A DNA stretch of 39,728 bases from Haloterrigena salina JCM 13891 (GCF_000337495.1 NZ_AOIS01000005.1:1-39728), one strand, 5' to 3'. Shown: positions 6,813-19,866, counted from the first letter of the stretch. Numbers and translations are program-made. Notes: generated by a model from the sequence alone, not told the origin.

Positions 6813-9554
6813 TTACTCGAACCCGAACTCGTACGTCCCCGATTCGACGTCGATCTCGAGGCGCTCGCCGTCCCGAACGGCCGAGACGCCGTCGGGAAGC
6901 GTCGCCGCTTCGTCGCCGTCCCAAACCGGCTCGCCGTCGACGGTCGCGACGGCGTCTTCAGTACTCGTCGGGAGGACGACCGTCGCCGACGCGTTCCACG
7001 GAATCGTGGCCTCGAGATGGAACGACTCGCTGCCGTCGTCCGTCTCGGGGTCCGTGTGCTCGCCGCGCGTCCACGAGACCGCGACGGGTCCTCGCTCGGT
7101 CGGCACCCGACCGGACGCCGACTCGAGTCCCGCCTCGGGCGGACGGATCTCGAGGCGTTCGCCCGCGAGGCCGTCGGAGCGAACGCCCAGGAGCGTCCGG
7201 AGGATGTACACCAGCACGGTCGCGCCCATAGCGTGGGACTCGCTGCGGTTGTGCCGCTGGTCGTCCGGCAGCGAGGAGTCGCGGCAGTGCCAGGTTTCCC
7301 AGGTGAACGTGCCGCCCTGCGCGATGATGTTCGCCCAGCCGTCGTCGTCGGGGTTCGTCAGCAGGTCGACGACCGCGTCGGGACGACCCGCGGTCTCGAG
7401 GGCCTCGAGCAGCCACGGCACCATCATCGGCCCCATCGACATTCCCTGGTCGGCCACGCGCTCGGCGACGGCGTCGACGCGCGCGTCGGGAACGAGACCG
7501 AACGCCAGCGGCAGCGCGTTAGCGTGCTGAGAGGCGGAGTCGCTCGCGTCGGTCGCGTCGCAGCCGTCGACGTAGCGGTCGCCCTGACGGAGACGGTCGT
7601 CGATCGCCGCCTCGAGCGCGCGCTGACGGTCGCGGTAGTGTGACCGCTCGTGGTCCGGCCGGTCGAGTTCGGCCGCGATGTCGGCCGCCCGGCCGAGCGC
7701 GCTCGTACAGAGGACGTTGACCGTGGTCCTGACGGGCCAGTCTCGGTCGTAGCCGTAGCGCATCTCCGGCGGCCAGTCGACGATCCCCTCCTCGTAGGGA
7801 CCGCCCCCGCCGCCCAAGAGGTTCGCGACGAGCCCGGTCTCGCCGTCCACGTGGCGCTCGACGTACGCCGCGATCGCCGTGATTACGGGATAGGCGCGCT
7901 CGAGCGTCGCCCGGTCGCCGGTCGTGCGGTAGTACCGCCAGACCCATTCGGGGAACGAGACCGTGAAGTCGGGGATGTCGCGCTTGCCGTCGCCGTTCGG
8001 ATAGACGGCGTTCAGCCGGCCCTCGCCCGCCCAGTACCGGTAGTGCGAGCGGCAGAACTCCGCGATCGCCTGTCGGCTCAGCGCGCGCTCCGCGAAGGCT
8101 CGCGTCGTCGTCCGCGAGACGTTGAAGCCGTCCATCAGAAACTGGCCCTTCTCGCGGGTCGGCGTGTCGACGAACTGCCCCTGACAGCCGTACAGCGCCG
8201 AGTGGCGCGCAAGGTCGAAGACCGCGTCGACCGTCTCGTCGTCGGACTCGAACGTCGCCGCCCGCTCGTCGGGGACGGCGTTGCGCGTCGCCAGCAGCCC
8301 CACCTGTTCGGGCTCGAGCTCCTCGCCCGGATCGTCGATCTGCAGGTAGCGGATGCCGAGGTAGTTGAACGGGCGAAACGTCCCCTCGCCCTCGCGCTGG
8401 ACGTACTCGTAGCGCATGTCCGTCCACTGCGTTCCTTCGGTCTCGGCGACCGAGCCGTCGTCCGCGAGCCGGTAGCCCGCTCTGAGCGCGACCCGGTGTC
8501 CGTCGGTTCCATCGGCAAAGCGCACCTCGGGAAGTCCGGCGTAGACCCGGCCGAAGTCGACCACGTACGAACCGTCCTCGAGTCGGTCCATCGAGACAGG
8601 CTCGATCGGCGACCGGACGACCTCGCTGCGCTGGGCGACGAGCCGTTCCCACGGCTCGGTCGGGTGGGTGCCGACGACGGTTGCGTAGTCCCACGCTCCC
8701 GCGTCGAATCCCGGTTCGTTCCAGCCGCGCGGGACTCGCCGAGCGTCGATTATCTCGATCGGCTCCGCGATCTCGTCGTTTCGCAGCGGGGCGTCCTCGC
8801 GCCACTCGGCCTCGCGGACGCGCCACGACCCGTCGGTGACGACGGTGCGCTCGGTCCCGTCGGCGAACGTCACCTCGAGCTGACAGATGAATCCGGGTTC
8901 GGCCGCGGGTCGCCCCTGCCCGGCGCCGTTCCAGTTGCACAACGCGCCGATCGCGTTCGCCCCCGTCTCGAGGTCGTCCGTGAGGCCGACGGTCTTGTAG
9001 TACTGGAAGTCCGGATAGGACGCCGACGGGCCGCAGTCGACCGTGCGCCCGTTGACCGACAGCTCGTATCGGTGGCTCGCGGAGACGTACGCACGGGCGC
9101 GTTCGATCTCCCCCTCGAGGGAGACCTCGCGGCGCAGATAGGTGAATTGACCGCGCTCGAACGCGCCGTCGTCCGGGCGAGAGATCCAAGATGCCTCCCA
9201 GTCGGCGGGCTCGAGCAGCCCCGTTTCCCACCGGGCCGGATCGCTCCACGCGCTCGGTTCGTCGGACTCGTCCCACACGCGAACCGCCCAGTGGTACTCG
9301 CGGCCGGACTCGAGAGGGTCGCCGTCGTAGGTCACCGCCGGCCGGTCCGACGACCGCTTGCCGGTGTCCCAGCAGTCCGCCTCGCCGGGCGAGAGTCGGT
9401 CGGGCGTCGACGCGACAAGCACTCTGAACGCGGTCTGTCGGGCCCCGCGGCGGTCGGCGTCGACCCGCCAGCGCAGGTCGGGTCTCGCGGCGTCGAGCCC
9501 GATCGGAGTCGACGCGTACTCGGTTCGAAGGGCTACTGGCTGGTTCCCTGACAT
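6813..9554 (-). CDS. GH78 alpha-L-rhamnosidase (913 aa)
   Basis: The N-terminus (LRTEYASTPIGLDAARPDLRW) and the fibronectin-like repeat ending in YHWAVRVWDE are typical of bacterial-type GH78 enzymes. Beta-domains follow (about 120-420), then the (alpha/alpha)6 catalytic barrel. At 463-476, DTPTREKG and MDG correspond to the GH78 acidic motif that carries the general acid. Around residue 750, TFTWETW corresponds to the conserved strand that carries the general base Glu, followed by the expected conserved SHAMGA. The length is in the usual 850-1000 range. It releases terminal L-rhamnose from rhamnogalacturonan, arabinogalactan or glycosides. No signal peptide was seen, so it is intracellular. 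A TTTTTACG box about 36-41 bp upstream of the start may be its TATA element. Confidence 0.92.
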   Translation of the reverse strand: MSGNQPVALRTEYASTPIGLDAARPDLRWRVDADRRGARQTAFRVLVASTPDRLSPGEADCWDTGKRSSDRPAVTYDGDPLESGREYHWAVRVWDESDEPSAWSDPARWETGLLEPADWEASWISRPDDGAFERGQFTYLRREVSLEGEIERARAYVSASHRYELSVNGRTVDCGPSASYPDFQYYKTVGLTDDLETGANAIGALCNWNGAGQGRPAAEPGFICQLEVTFADGTERTVVTDGSWRVREAEWREDAPLRNDEIAEPIEIIDARRVPRGWNEPGFDAGAWDYATVVGTHPTEPWERLVAQRSEVVRSPIEPVSMDRLEDGSYVVDFGRVYAGLPEVRFADGTDGHRVALRAGYRLADDGSVAETEGTQWTDMRYEYVQREGEGTFRPFNYLGIRYLQIDDPGEELEPEQVGLLATRNAVPDERAATFESDDETVDAVFDLARHSALYGCQGQFVDTPTREKGQFLMDGFNVSRTTTRAFAERALSRQAIAEFCRSHYRYWAGEGRLNAVYPNGDGKRDIPDFTVSFPEWVWRYYRTTGDRATLERAYPVITAIAAYVERHVDGETGLVANLLGGGGGPYEEGIVDWPPEMRYGYDRDWPVRTTVNVLCTSALGRAADIAAELDRPDHERSHYRDRQRALEAAIDDRLRQGDRYVDGCDATDASDSASQHANALPLAFGLVPDARVDAVAERVADQGMSMGPMMVPWLLEALETAGRPDAVVDLLTNPDDDGWANIIAQGGTFTWETWHCRDSSLPDDQRHNRSESHAMGATVLVYILRTLLGVRSDGLAGERLEIRPPEAGLESASGRVPTERGPVAVSWTRGEHTDPETDDGSESFHLEATIPWNASATVVLPTSTEDAVATVDGEPVWDGDEAATLPDGVSAVRDGERLEIDVESGTYEFGFE

Positions 9555-9646
9555 CGTCGTGTTCGTGTGCTACCCCTTTCGGCGGCCGTAAAAACGTACC
9601 GACACGAGGGGGCTGGCGCTCGAGCTTGCCATCTCACATTCTTACT

Positions 9647-10420
9647 TTACAGCCAGGGCCAGCTTATGCACAGTATGCCGATGACTACGAATAATCCCCC
9701 GGCAGCTAACCGTTTACTCCCGGTCCGTTTCAGTCGTTGTACTACCTCGTCCTTGGATTGATCTGAGAGGACAAAATCTCCGGCTTCCGTTGGTTCATCA
9801 ATCAGATACTTCTGTTCACCCCAGCTACCCTGTATCTCACGAGCTGTTCCGAGCACATAGACGTTCTCCCCGGGTTCAATTACTTCTTCCGTGTAGCGCC
9901 GATGTTCCCCGACACCCACTGGACCGTAGCGGCGTCTTGGGGCTTCATCAACATTCGGTTCGGTCTCGACATATCGCTGAATCCGCTCTGGAGGCTCGTG
10001 TCCACTATGAACCTCCGTTTGCATCTGCTCAACGATCAATTCTCCATCAAGGGGGAATTCAACTCGGATCTCACCGGTCCGATCGTCGACGACCAGTGGC
10101 TCTCTGATCGTTTCTTCGTGAATGATTTTCCAGTTTGTCCCCTCACTGGCGGTATTCTTCTCGACCGTAACGCGAGCTACTAGTGCATCGTCCATTTCTA
10201 TCGGGGATTTTCTCACCGTTGCATCCTCCGCAGGACGAGCAATCCCTTCAACCCCAATCGCCCCTGGCTGGAGACTACTAATAGAGGACGTAGTGGTGTC
10301 CGTAACCCGATCGCTCTGTGCAGATTGCTTGTGACCAAGATTTATGACGTGACAGCCAACGCCGACAAAGAACAAGCCAAAGGAGATCGGTATTAGTGTG
10401 CTGAGTATCTCTGGGGCCAT
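9647..10420 (-). CDS. GIDE/MULAN-like membrane protein (257 aa)
   Basis: The protein has an N-terminal membrane segment (about 5-27, ILSTLIPISFGLFFVGVG) and a C-terminal one (last 20 residues). Between them is a soluble region with motifs such as GIARPAEDATVRKSPIEMDDAL and a late ENVYVLGTARE. This arrangement matches the GIDE domain, known from the eukaryotic MUL1/GIDE E3 ligase and widespread without a RING finger in haloarchaea. No RING finger is present here, so ubiquitin-ligase activity is not implied. The ATG at 10420 is chosen because the membrane helix follows at once; an in-frame ATG at 10480 would add 20 polar residues. The gene is less GC-rich than its glycosidase neighbours and separates the GH78 and DUF2264 genes, suggesting later insertion. 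Its function is unknown. Confidence 0.75.
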   Translation of the reverse strand: MAPEILSTLIPISFGLFFVGVGCHVINLGHKQSAQSDRVTDTTTSSISSLQPGAIGVEGIARPAEDATVRKSPIEMDDALVARVTVEKNTASEGTNWKIIHEETIREPLVVDDRTGEIRVEFPLDGELIVEQMQTEVHSGHEPPERIQRYVETEPNVDEAPRRRYGPVGVGEHRRYTEEVIEPGENVYVLGTAREIQGSWGEQKYLIDEPTEAGDFVLSDQSKDEVVQRLKRTGSKRLAAGGLFVVIGILCISWPWL

Positions 10421-10934
10421 TAGATGCGGGTTGTTTTCACGGATAGATGAAAATTTCGTTAGTGTTTTCGAGTGGGACAAGATGCGGAGAGAAGAACGAT
10501 ATCGCTGCGAGATTGTGACCAGGCGAACGATCTCGCGGTCGACGTTTGGGTGACCGATCCCGACCCCGGCGCCGACTTACGCCACCGGAACGTACCCGAC
10601 GGCAGCAACCGGCTCCGGTCGTTCCAGAATCGCGATGATGGAGAGGGCCCGTTTCGGCCGAAACCGTCCGGACCCATTCGCGTCGGTCTGCGACCGACTA
10701 CAAGACAGGTGGACGTTGTAACGACCAAAATCTTGACACACGTCCGTCGAGTATACGGAGCTGCGCACTGAAACGTGCGCGGTACACGGAATAGCCTCTG
10801 GCAAGTCTATTCTCGGCTATCTCTCCCAGTGGGGCTGCTCCCACCAACCCCACTGGTGGGGAGATCCGACGGACGAAACGCAGAAGACGAACGAGCCCTA
10901 CAGCCGCGAGCGACCGGTACGCACTCGAGCCCGA
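10421..10934. other. Non-coding or degraded segment between the GIDE and DUF2264 genes
   Basis: About 510 bp with no convincing gene. Short frames are open but none shows family features; on the minus strand a hydrophobic run near 10578-10640 could be a trace of a lost membrane protein. The main structure is a pair of overlapping inverted repeats at 10826-10863, listed separately. Confidence 0.4.
10826..10863. terminator. Overlapping alternative hairpins behind the DUF2264 gene
   Basis: CCAGTGGGG (10826-10834) pairs perfectly with CCCCACTGG (10848-10856). Inside it, CTCCCACCA (10838-10846) pairs with TGGTGGGGAG (10854-10863) except for one extra G. The two stems share bases and exclude each other. 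The segment lies 70-110 bp past the stop of the minus-strand DUF2264 gene, so a terminator or processing site is the simplest reading. Confidence 0.35.
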
Positions 10935-12797
10935 CTACTCCGTCCCGTCGGTCTCCGAAATCTCGCCCGCCGTACACTCGAGGAGTCGGTCGCCGTCGGC
11001 CGTCTCGAGCGCGACGCGGTCGTCACTGTCGGCCGTCACAAGTTCCGGCGTCCGATCGAAATCGGTCGGCCCCTCGGGCGTCGCTCGGACGGCAGTGGCC
11101 AGCCAGTGTTCACCGGCGTCGTACCGCTCTTGAAGCGTCGGAACGACCGTGCGCGGGTGCATGAGATTCGTGTTTGGTTCCTCCGGGACGATCTCCGGCT
11201 GTCGATCGCCGCGCAGGTCGGTGACGAGACTCGTTCCGTTGGGATACGCGGCGCGGGCGGTCGCTCCCTCGGTCCCGTGGGAGAACTGCGTCGGGTCGTC
11301 GTCGCCCGTCCGATCGAGCGCGAATCCGCCCTCCTCGCTGTGAAGCGGTCGCGACGTCTCGAGGCGGTGGACCCGAACGTGCCAGGGAAGCGCCGGCGCC
11401 AGCCAGGTTTCGACGCTGACGTCGTCCCACGGGGTCCACAGCGATTTGAGAGTCGTCCCGTCGACTTCGGTCGCGGCGACCGACTCGGGGGCGGGGGACT
11501 TGTACAGGTCGCCGTCCGGGCTGAGCGCGAGCGTGCTGTCGTGTCCCGCCTCCCCGAGACCCGCGTTCTGCCCGGCCATGGAGAACCCGAAGGTCGCGGA
11601 GTAGGCGAACTTCCCGTACTTCTCCGGCCCGTAGATGCTGTCCTGGGCGAGCGAGAGCGCGAACAGGTGGTCGTCGTCCCGGCAGATGACCTTCCGAGGT
11701 TCGGACTGGACGACCGTCTCGGGGCGGTCGGGAAGCGGTTCCTCGTCGGCCTGCCAGAACGGGTGCGTCGGCTCGAGCGCGAGCGGCAGGAACGCCTTCG
11801 TCGCCCAGTACGGCGAGTTCGGCGAGTTGTACACCTCCGACGTCTTCAGCGTCGGATACCGGTAGCCGACCGACAGCAGGCCGCCGTCCGTGAAGATCGG
11901 CTGGTTCAGCCACCAGCGGATGTTCCGCGCCCAGAGCCCTCTGAGCACGCCCCACGGGAGCGGGTTCAGATCGGCGAACGCGAGCGCGCCCCAGAACCCG
12001 GCCTGCGCGAAGCGGTAGGTGAGGCTCCGTCCGAAGGGGAGCGCGCGCCCCTCGTCGTCGAACCAGTGGACGTGCTCGGTCGCGAATTCCCGCGCTCGGT
12101 CGCGAAACCGGCGGGCTCGCTCCGGATCCTCGTCGCCACAGACGGCGGCGTAGACGAGCCCGTAGAAGTGCATCGCCCACGGCAGGTAGTAATCGATCGG
12201 ACTTCCATCCCCCGGCTGGCCGTCAGTGTACCAGCCCTCGCCCTGGTAGAACGACTCGAGTCGGTCGAGCGATTCCTGGGTACGCTCCCAGTCGTGGGCC
12301 GCGCCGACCGATCGGAGCCCCATGTTGACCATGACTCGGAAGAACAGCCAGTTGCAGTCGTGGAGCTCGGCGTCGTTGATCTGGTTCAGCCAGCGGACAA
12401 GTCGGTCGCGCTCCGGTTCGGAGAGCGGATCCCAGATTCGTTCGGGAGTCAGCGCGAGTCCGAGCCCGATCGCAGCCATCTCGACGTGTTTCTGGGAATA
12501 GTCGTCCGCCTCGCCCCAATACTCGTCGTGGCTCGGGTCCGTGCCGTTGACGAGGCCGCGTCGAACGAGGTCCCACTGATCGGACGTCCCGTGGACGCTC
12601 AGCGGGACGAGCCCCCACAGCGGTCGCGCGAACCCCTCGAGTTCGGCGGCGACGGCGGGAAAGTGTGCGCCGGTCGCCGTCGGTCTCACTCGCGCGCCGC
12701 CGGGGCTGGCGTGCTCGTACAGCGGCTCGACGAGGTCCTCGACGGCTCGTTCGAAATCGACTCGCGTCCGAAGCGGATTCTCCGAGACCGGATTCAT
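10935..12797 (-). CDS. DUF2264 family protein, GH154-type putative beta-glucuronidase (620 aa)
   Basis: The N-terminal two thirds form an (alpha/alpha)6-toroid-like domain with DUF2264 landmarks: ARPLWGLVPL (about 57), EYWGEADDYSQKHVEMAAIG, NDAELHDCNWLFFRVMVN, WYTDGQPGDGSPIDYYLPWAMHFYGL, GRSLTYRFAQAGFWGALAF and YNSPNSPYWATKAFLPLAL. A beta-rich C-terminal domain follows. DUF2264 proteins are the basis of CAZy family GH154, in which beta-glucuronidases acting on arabinogalactan are known; that activity is inferred here, not shown. There is no signal peptide. The ATG at 12797 was taken because homology begins at MNPVSENPL and CGTTTTAG (minus sense) lies at TATA distance. The gene is divergent from the GH2 gene, with about 140 bp between them. 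Confidence 0.82.
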   Translation of the reverse strand: MNPVSENPLRTRVDFERAVEDLVEPLYEHASPGGARVRPTATGAHFPAVAAELEGFARPLWGLVPLSVHGTSDQWDLVRRGLVNGTDPSHDEYWGEADDYSQKHVEMAAIGLGLALTPERIWDPLSEPERDRLVRWLNQINDAELHDCNWLFFRVMVNMGLRSVGAAHDWERTQESLDRLESFYQGEGWYTDGQPGDGSPIDYYLPWAMHFYGLVYAAVCGDEDPERARRFRDRAREFATEHVHWFDDEGRALPFGRSLTYRFAQAGFWGALAFADLNPLPWGVLRGLWARNIRWWLNQPIFTDGGLLSVGYRYPTLKTSEVYNSPNSPYWATKAFLPLALEPTHPFWQADEEPLPDRPETVVQSEPRKVICRDDDHLFALSLAQDSIYGPEKYGKFAYSATFGFSMAGQNAGLGEAGHDSTLALSPDGDLYKSPAPESVAATEVDGTTLKSLWTPWDDVSVETWLAPALPWHVRVHRLETSRPLHSEEGGFALDRTGDDDPTQFSHGTEGATARAAYPNGTSLVTDLRGDRQPEIVPEEPNTNLMHPRTVVPTLQERYDAGEHWLATAVRATPEGPTDFDRTPELVTADSDDRVALETADGDRLLECTAGEISETDGTE

Positions 12798-12820
12798 GGC
12801 CGAGATATACTGACACGGGT

Positions 12821-12826
12821 CTAAAA
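12821..12826 (-). promoter_or_regulatory. TATA-like box of the DUF2264 gene in the divergent promoter region
   Basis: TTTTAG (minus sense) is 24-29 bp before the ATG at 12797. The intergenic region 12798-12936 must also hold the GH2 promoter, but I see no clear TATA box for that gene. Confidence 0.4.
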
Positions 12827-12930
12827 CGATTGCCATATGGGATCCGTTCGGCTTCGGACTCGTGTCACGCTCGAGGCGACGGACTCGACCCGTCTCGACC
12901 GAGGATTGATGATGGTTCGTCGAACACTAG

Positions 12931-16131
<3,201 letters not shown>

Positions 16132-16305
16132 CGGCGGCCGTCCATCGTCTCGACGGGAGGCGGGTAGATCGACTACGACGGGTGTTGCGTCCGGGGCGAT
16201 TACTGCTACGTCGGGGGACTCGTTCGAGCGACCGAGCACTGATCCCGGTACTGGCGACGGACAGAGGATTTTTACCGGCCCGTTTCGAGTATCGAATCAC
16301 GCGCT

Positions 16306-19191
16306 ATGATAACTCACGAGCCGTCAGACGGCAGCGTGCCGATCGTCGCCGGAGAGTCGGTCGCGGACATCTACGTCGACGGGAACGATCACGAGGTCGC
16401 GACCATCGCGGCGACCGACCTCGGCGACGATATCGAGCGGGTTACGGGACGCCGGCCCGCGGTCACCGATTCGCTCGCCGAACTCTCCGAGACCGCCGTG
16501 ATCGTCGGGACGATCGGTCGCTCCGCAGGCGTCGAGCGGTGCCTGCAAGCGAGCGACGTCGATGCCGCGGCGCTGACGGACGAGCGGGAGAGTTTCGTCG
16601 TCGGAACGGTCGACGATCCGCTGCCGAGCCTCGAGTCGTGCGTGCTGATCGCCGGGAGCGATCGCCGCGGGACGGCCTACGGGGCGTACGAGTTGTCGAA
16701 GCGGATCGGCGTCTCGCCGTGGTACTGGTGGGCCGACGTGCCGACGCCCGACCGGGAAACCCTCTACGCGACCGAGGATCTCGAGCGGGCGGGACCGCCG
16801 TCGGTTCGGTACCGCGGGGTGTTCGTCAACGATGAGGACTTCGGGTTCCGCGAGTGGGCGCAGCAAACGCACGATCCGGCCACACCGGACGGCATCGGTC
16901 CGGAGACCTACGAGCGGCTGTTCGAACTGCTCTTGCGACTCAAGGCGAACACGATCTGGCCTGCGATGCACGAGGGAACGAAGTCGTTCTACCGGTGTGC
17001 GGGCAATCGCGAGGCCGCCGAACGGTACGGCATCGTCGTCGGCACCTCCCACTGCGAGCCGATGCACCGCAACAACGTCGACGAGTGGGACCGGGAGACA
17101 GACGGCGAGTGGAACTACGCGACCAACGCGGAGCGGATCCGTGAGTACTGGACCGACCGCGTCGCAGAGGTCGCCGGCCAGGAGAATCTCTTCACGGTCG
17201 GCATGCGCGGGATCCACGACTCGGGGATGCCCGGCGGCGACACCCTCGAGGAACGCGTCGACCTGCTCCAGCGGGTGATCGACGACCAGCGCGAGATCCT
17301 CGACGAACACCACGAGTCGCCGGTCGAGACCGTCCCGCAGCTATTCTGCCCATATAAGGAGACGCTCGAACTCTACCGGAACGGGCTCGAGGTGCCCGAA
17401 GACGTCTGTCTCGTCTGGCCCGACGACAACTTCGGCTACCTCCGGCGGCTGCCGACCGGCGAGGAGCGAGCGCGGTCCGGCGGCCACGGCGTCTACTACC
17501 ACCTCTCGTACTGGGGACGTCCGCACGACCACCAGTGGCTGTGTTCGGTCCCGCCGGCGCTGACCCGCGAGGAACTGCACCGAGCGTACCGCCGCGGCGT
17601 CGACACGCTCTGGATGGCAAACGTCGGCGACCTCAAGCCGGCGGAGAAAGAGACGGAGTACTTCTTCGAGTTGGCCTGGGACGTCGACGGCGTCGCGGAG
17701 CGATCGGCGACCGACTGGCTCGCCGAGTGGGCCGCCCGCGAGTTCGACCCGGCCCACGCGGACGAAATTGCCGACGTCCTCGCCGAGTACTACCGACTCG
17801 CGCTCGCCCGCAAGCCGGAACACGTCGGCTGGAACGCGGTGTACCCGAACACCGAGAAGAACGAACCGACGTTCAGCGCGGTCGATCACGGCGACGAAGC
17901 CCGGCGACGGCTCGAGGCCTACGAGCGGATCGACGAGGCGGCCGCGGCGATCCGCGAGGAACTGCCCGAGAAATACAGAACAGCGTTCTTCCACCTCGTC
18001 GAGTACCAGATCCGGTGTGCGCGAGCGATGAACGAGGGAGCCCTCGAGGCGATGCGGAGCCGGCTCTACGCGGGTCAAGGGCGGACGAGCGCAGCAGCGT
18101 ACGCGGATCGATCGCGGGCGGCGCTCGACCGGATCGACGCGGCGACGGAGCGGTACAACGCCTCGTCGAACGGCAAGTGGCGCGGGATGATGTCCGCGAG
18201 CCCGCGGGACCTGCCGGTGTTCGACCCACCGGCGACCGGGCGCGTGACCGACGATCAGGGTCCGACCCTCGAGGTCGCCGTCGAGGGAACGGCGGCCGTC
18301 GCCGGAACCGGTCCGCGAACCCGCCGACTGCCGACGATCGTGCAGGGCGTCGACCGGCCGCGGTTCGTCGACTGCTACAACCGCGGCGGGGGAACGATCG
18401 AGTGGACGGCGACGGCCGCCGACGACTGGATCGACCTCGAGCGAACGTCGGGGACGTTCGAGACGGACGAGCGGCTGTGGGTCGGCGTCGAGTGGGACGC
18501 CGCGCCGGACTCGCGGACGACCGGCCGTATTCGGATCGCGGGCGCCGGTCGGGAACTCGAGGTCGCGGTGCCGATCCGGCCGCGGGAGCGACCGACTGCG
18601 GGCGGGGTTGACGGTGATTCCGAGCCAGGTCCCAAGCGAACGCCGGTCTTCGTCGAATCGAACGGCCGCGTCGCGATCGAGGCCGACCATCCGACGACCG
18701 TCCGACAGGCGGAGACGCGCTGGGAGCCCGTCGACGGCCTCAGCCGAACGACCGGGACCGCGATGGCCGGGCGAGCAATCGACGGCCCGCGCGTCGACGC
18801 CGATGCGATCCGCGAGCGGGCGGCCCGTCTCGAGTACGACTTCGAGGCCGATGCCGGCGCCGTTCGCGTCGAAGTGCAGCTGTTGCCGACGCACGCGCCG
18901 ACCGAGTCGACACCCCACCGGTACGCGGTCGCGATCGACGGCGCCGCACCGACGGTCGTCGACTTCGACGCGAACGGCGGCGAGCACGACCCGCAGTGGC
19001 AGCGGAACGTCCTTCGCTCGAGCGTCCGTTCGACGACCGACCATGAACTCGATCGGGGCGGTCGCCACACGCTGTCGCTGTACGCGATGGATCCGAGCGT
19101 CGTCGTCGATCGGGCAGTCATCTACACTGATGACGACGCCCGCCGGTCGTACCTCGGGCCGCGAGAGACGCGGGATCGGCGACTCGAGTGA
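16306..19191 (+). CDS. GH115 alpha-glucuronidase (961 aa)
   Basis: GH115 enzymes remove alpha-1,2-linked (4-O-methyl-)glucuronic acid, usually from glucuronoxylan. Diagnostic stretches seen here: an N-terminal domain with VAGESVADIYVD and GRRGT-type turns (GSDRRGTAYGAYELSKRIGVSPWYWWADVP, 118-146), SVRYRGVFVNDEDFG (166-180), LKANTIWPAMHEGTKSF (212-228), GTSHCEPMHRNN (247-258), GVYYHLSYWGRP and LWMANVGDLKPAE. A C-terminal beta-domain (about 680-950) has the closing features of the family (VDFDANGGEHDPQWQRNVLRS). The length is typical. There is no signal peptide, so it is intracellular. TTTTTACC about 33 bp before the start may be the TATA element. Its product would be glucuronate, whose isomerase route needs the mannonate dehydratase that is broken just downstream. 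Confidence 0.9.
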   Translation: MITHEPSDGSVPIVAGESVADIYVDGNDHEVATIAATDLGDDIERVTGRRPAVTDSLAELSETAVIVGTIGRSAGVERCLQASDVDAAALTDERESFVVGTVDDPLPSLESCVLIAGSDRRGTAYGAYELSKRIGVSPWYWWADVPTPDRETLYATEDLERAGPPSVRYRGVFVNDEDFGFREWAQQTHDPATPDGIGPETYERLFELLLRLKANTIWPAMHEGTKSFYRCAGNREAAERYGIVVGTSHCEPMHRNNVDEWDRETDGEWNYATNAERIREYWTDRVAEVAGQENLFTVGMRGIHDSGMPGGDTLEERVDLLQRVIDDQREILDEHHESPVETVPQLFCPYKETLELYRNGLEVPEDVCLVWPDDNFGYLRRLPTGEERARSGGHGVYYHLSYWGRPHDHQWLCSVPPALTREELHRAYRRGVDTLWMANVGDLKPAEKETEYFFELAWDVDGVAERSATDWLAEWAAREFDPAHADEIADVLAEYYRLALARKPEHVGWNAVYPNTEKNEPTFSAVDHGDEARRRLEAYERIDEAAAAIREELPEKYRTAFFHLVEYQIRCARAMNEGALEAMRSRLYAGQGRTSAAAYADRSRAALDRIDAATERYNASSNGKWRGMMSASPRDLPVFDPPATGRVTDDQGPTLEVAVEGTAAVAGTGPRTRRLPTIVQGVDRPRFVDCYNRGGGTIEWTATAADDWIDLERTSGTFETDERLWVGVEWDAAPDSRTTGRIRIAGAGRELEVAVPIRPRERPTAGGVDGDSEPGPKRTPVFVESNGRVAIEADHPTTVRQAETRWEPVDGLSRTTGTAMAGRAIDGPRVDADAIRERAARLEYDFEADAGAVRVEVQLLPTHAPTESTPHRYAVAIDGAAPTVVDFDANGGEHDPQWQRNVLRSSVRSTTDHELDRGGRHTLSLYAMDPSVVVDRAVIYTDDDARRSYLGPRETRDRRLE

Positions 19192-19390
19192 CTCTCGCTC
19201 GCAATGTCGATGGATAACTCGTACTACTTCGATAGTGGAACGAGATCGCCGTGATTAGGACCGTTGAGACACGTGGCCGGCAGTCGACGACTGCGTACGG
19301 GAACTACAAATTCGGTCATAGCGAACAGTATTGGTCACATGTAGCACGGAACGTTCCCGAGAGGGAGAGACGAAGGTGATGTCTTTACAG

Positions 19391-19407
19391 CCATACATTT
19401 GTATATT
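19391..19407. promoter_or_regulatory. Candidate operator: AT-rich palindromic motif, copy 2
   Basis: CCATACATTTGTATATT contains the perfect dyad ATACA-TT-TGTAT. It matches the motif upstream of the GH4 gene (2444-2460) at 15 of 17 positions. No intact gene starts nearby, so it may have belonged to a lost promoter. Confidence 0.35.
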
Positions 19408-19866
19408 GAGGGTCGAATACGTCGACCCTGGTTCGGCGCAACAGAACGTAGTGAATTGGACGCTCCAGTTCGCAAACGGAAACTGCTGTATCGGACCGCT
19501 GCGTATCGGCTTCGAGAGTTCGTCGTGGGAGACGTTCGGCGAGAGCGGACGAAAGTGCGGGAAGAGGAGCATCGGTCCCGTCCGTGACCGGAGTAGCAGC
19601 GTTGAAGAGACAGACGACCGACGAGATTGATATTCAATCTATCGCGACCGTTCGGAGTTACCGAACGAATTCCAGCCGTCGGGAGCGCGAAATGTTACTC
19701 GACGAGGAGACATACCAATCTCAGCCTATCGACTAATGAGATTCCGTGCTGTATGAACACACACATTGAATAAACCCGTTAGGTTACGATTCCTGTCCAG
19801 TGTCGGTAATTCTGTAATCGAGTTAATAAATAAAAGAAATAAAATACCATTGTATATCATTATATT

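Noticed and set aside
7650-9551. Long plus-strand open frame (633 codons) and a second long minus frame opposite the GH78 gene
   Set aside because: Shadow frames created by GC-rich codon bias; the GH78 frame has clear family motifs and the others have Arg/Val-rich, domain-free sequence.
11106-12824. 572-codon plus-strand frame opposite the DUF2264 gene
   Set aside because: Shadow frame; Arg/Glu/Val-rich with no domain pattern.
16306-19191. Possibility that the GH115 gene is GH67
   Set aside because: The motifs (NTIWPAMHEGTKSF, GTSHCEPMHRNN, LWMANVGDLKP) and the large C-terminal domain are those of GH115; GH67 is shorter with different catalytic motifs.
19331-19637. Small ORFs of about 100 codons on both strands downstream of GH115
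   Set aside because: Overlapping frames with no domain-like pattern and no promoter; left as intergenic.
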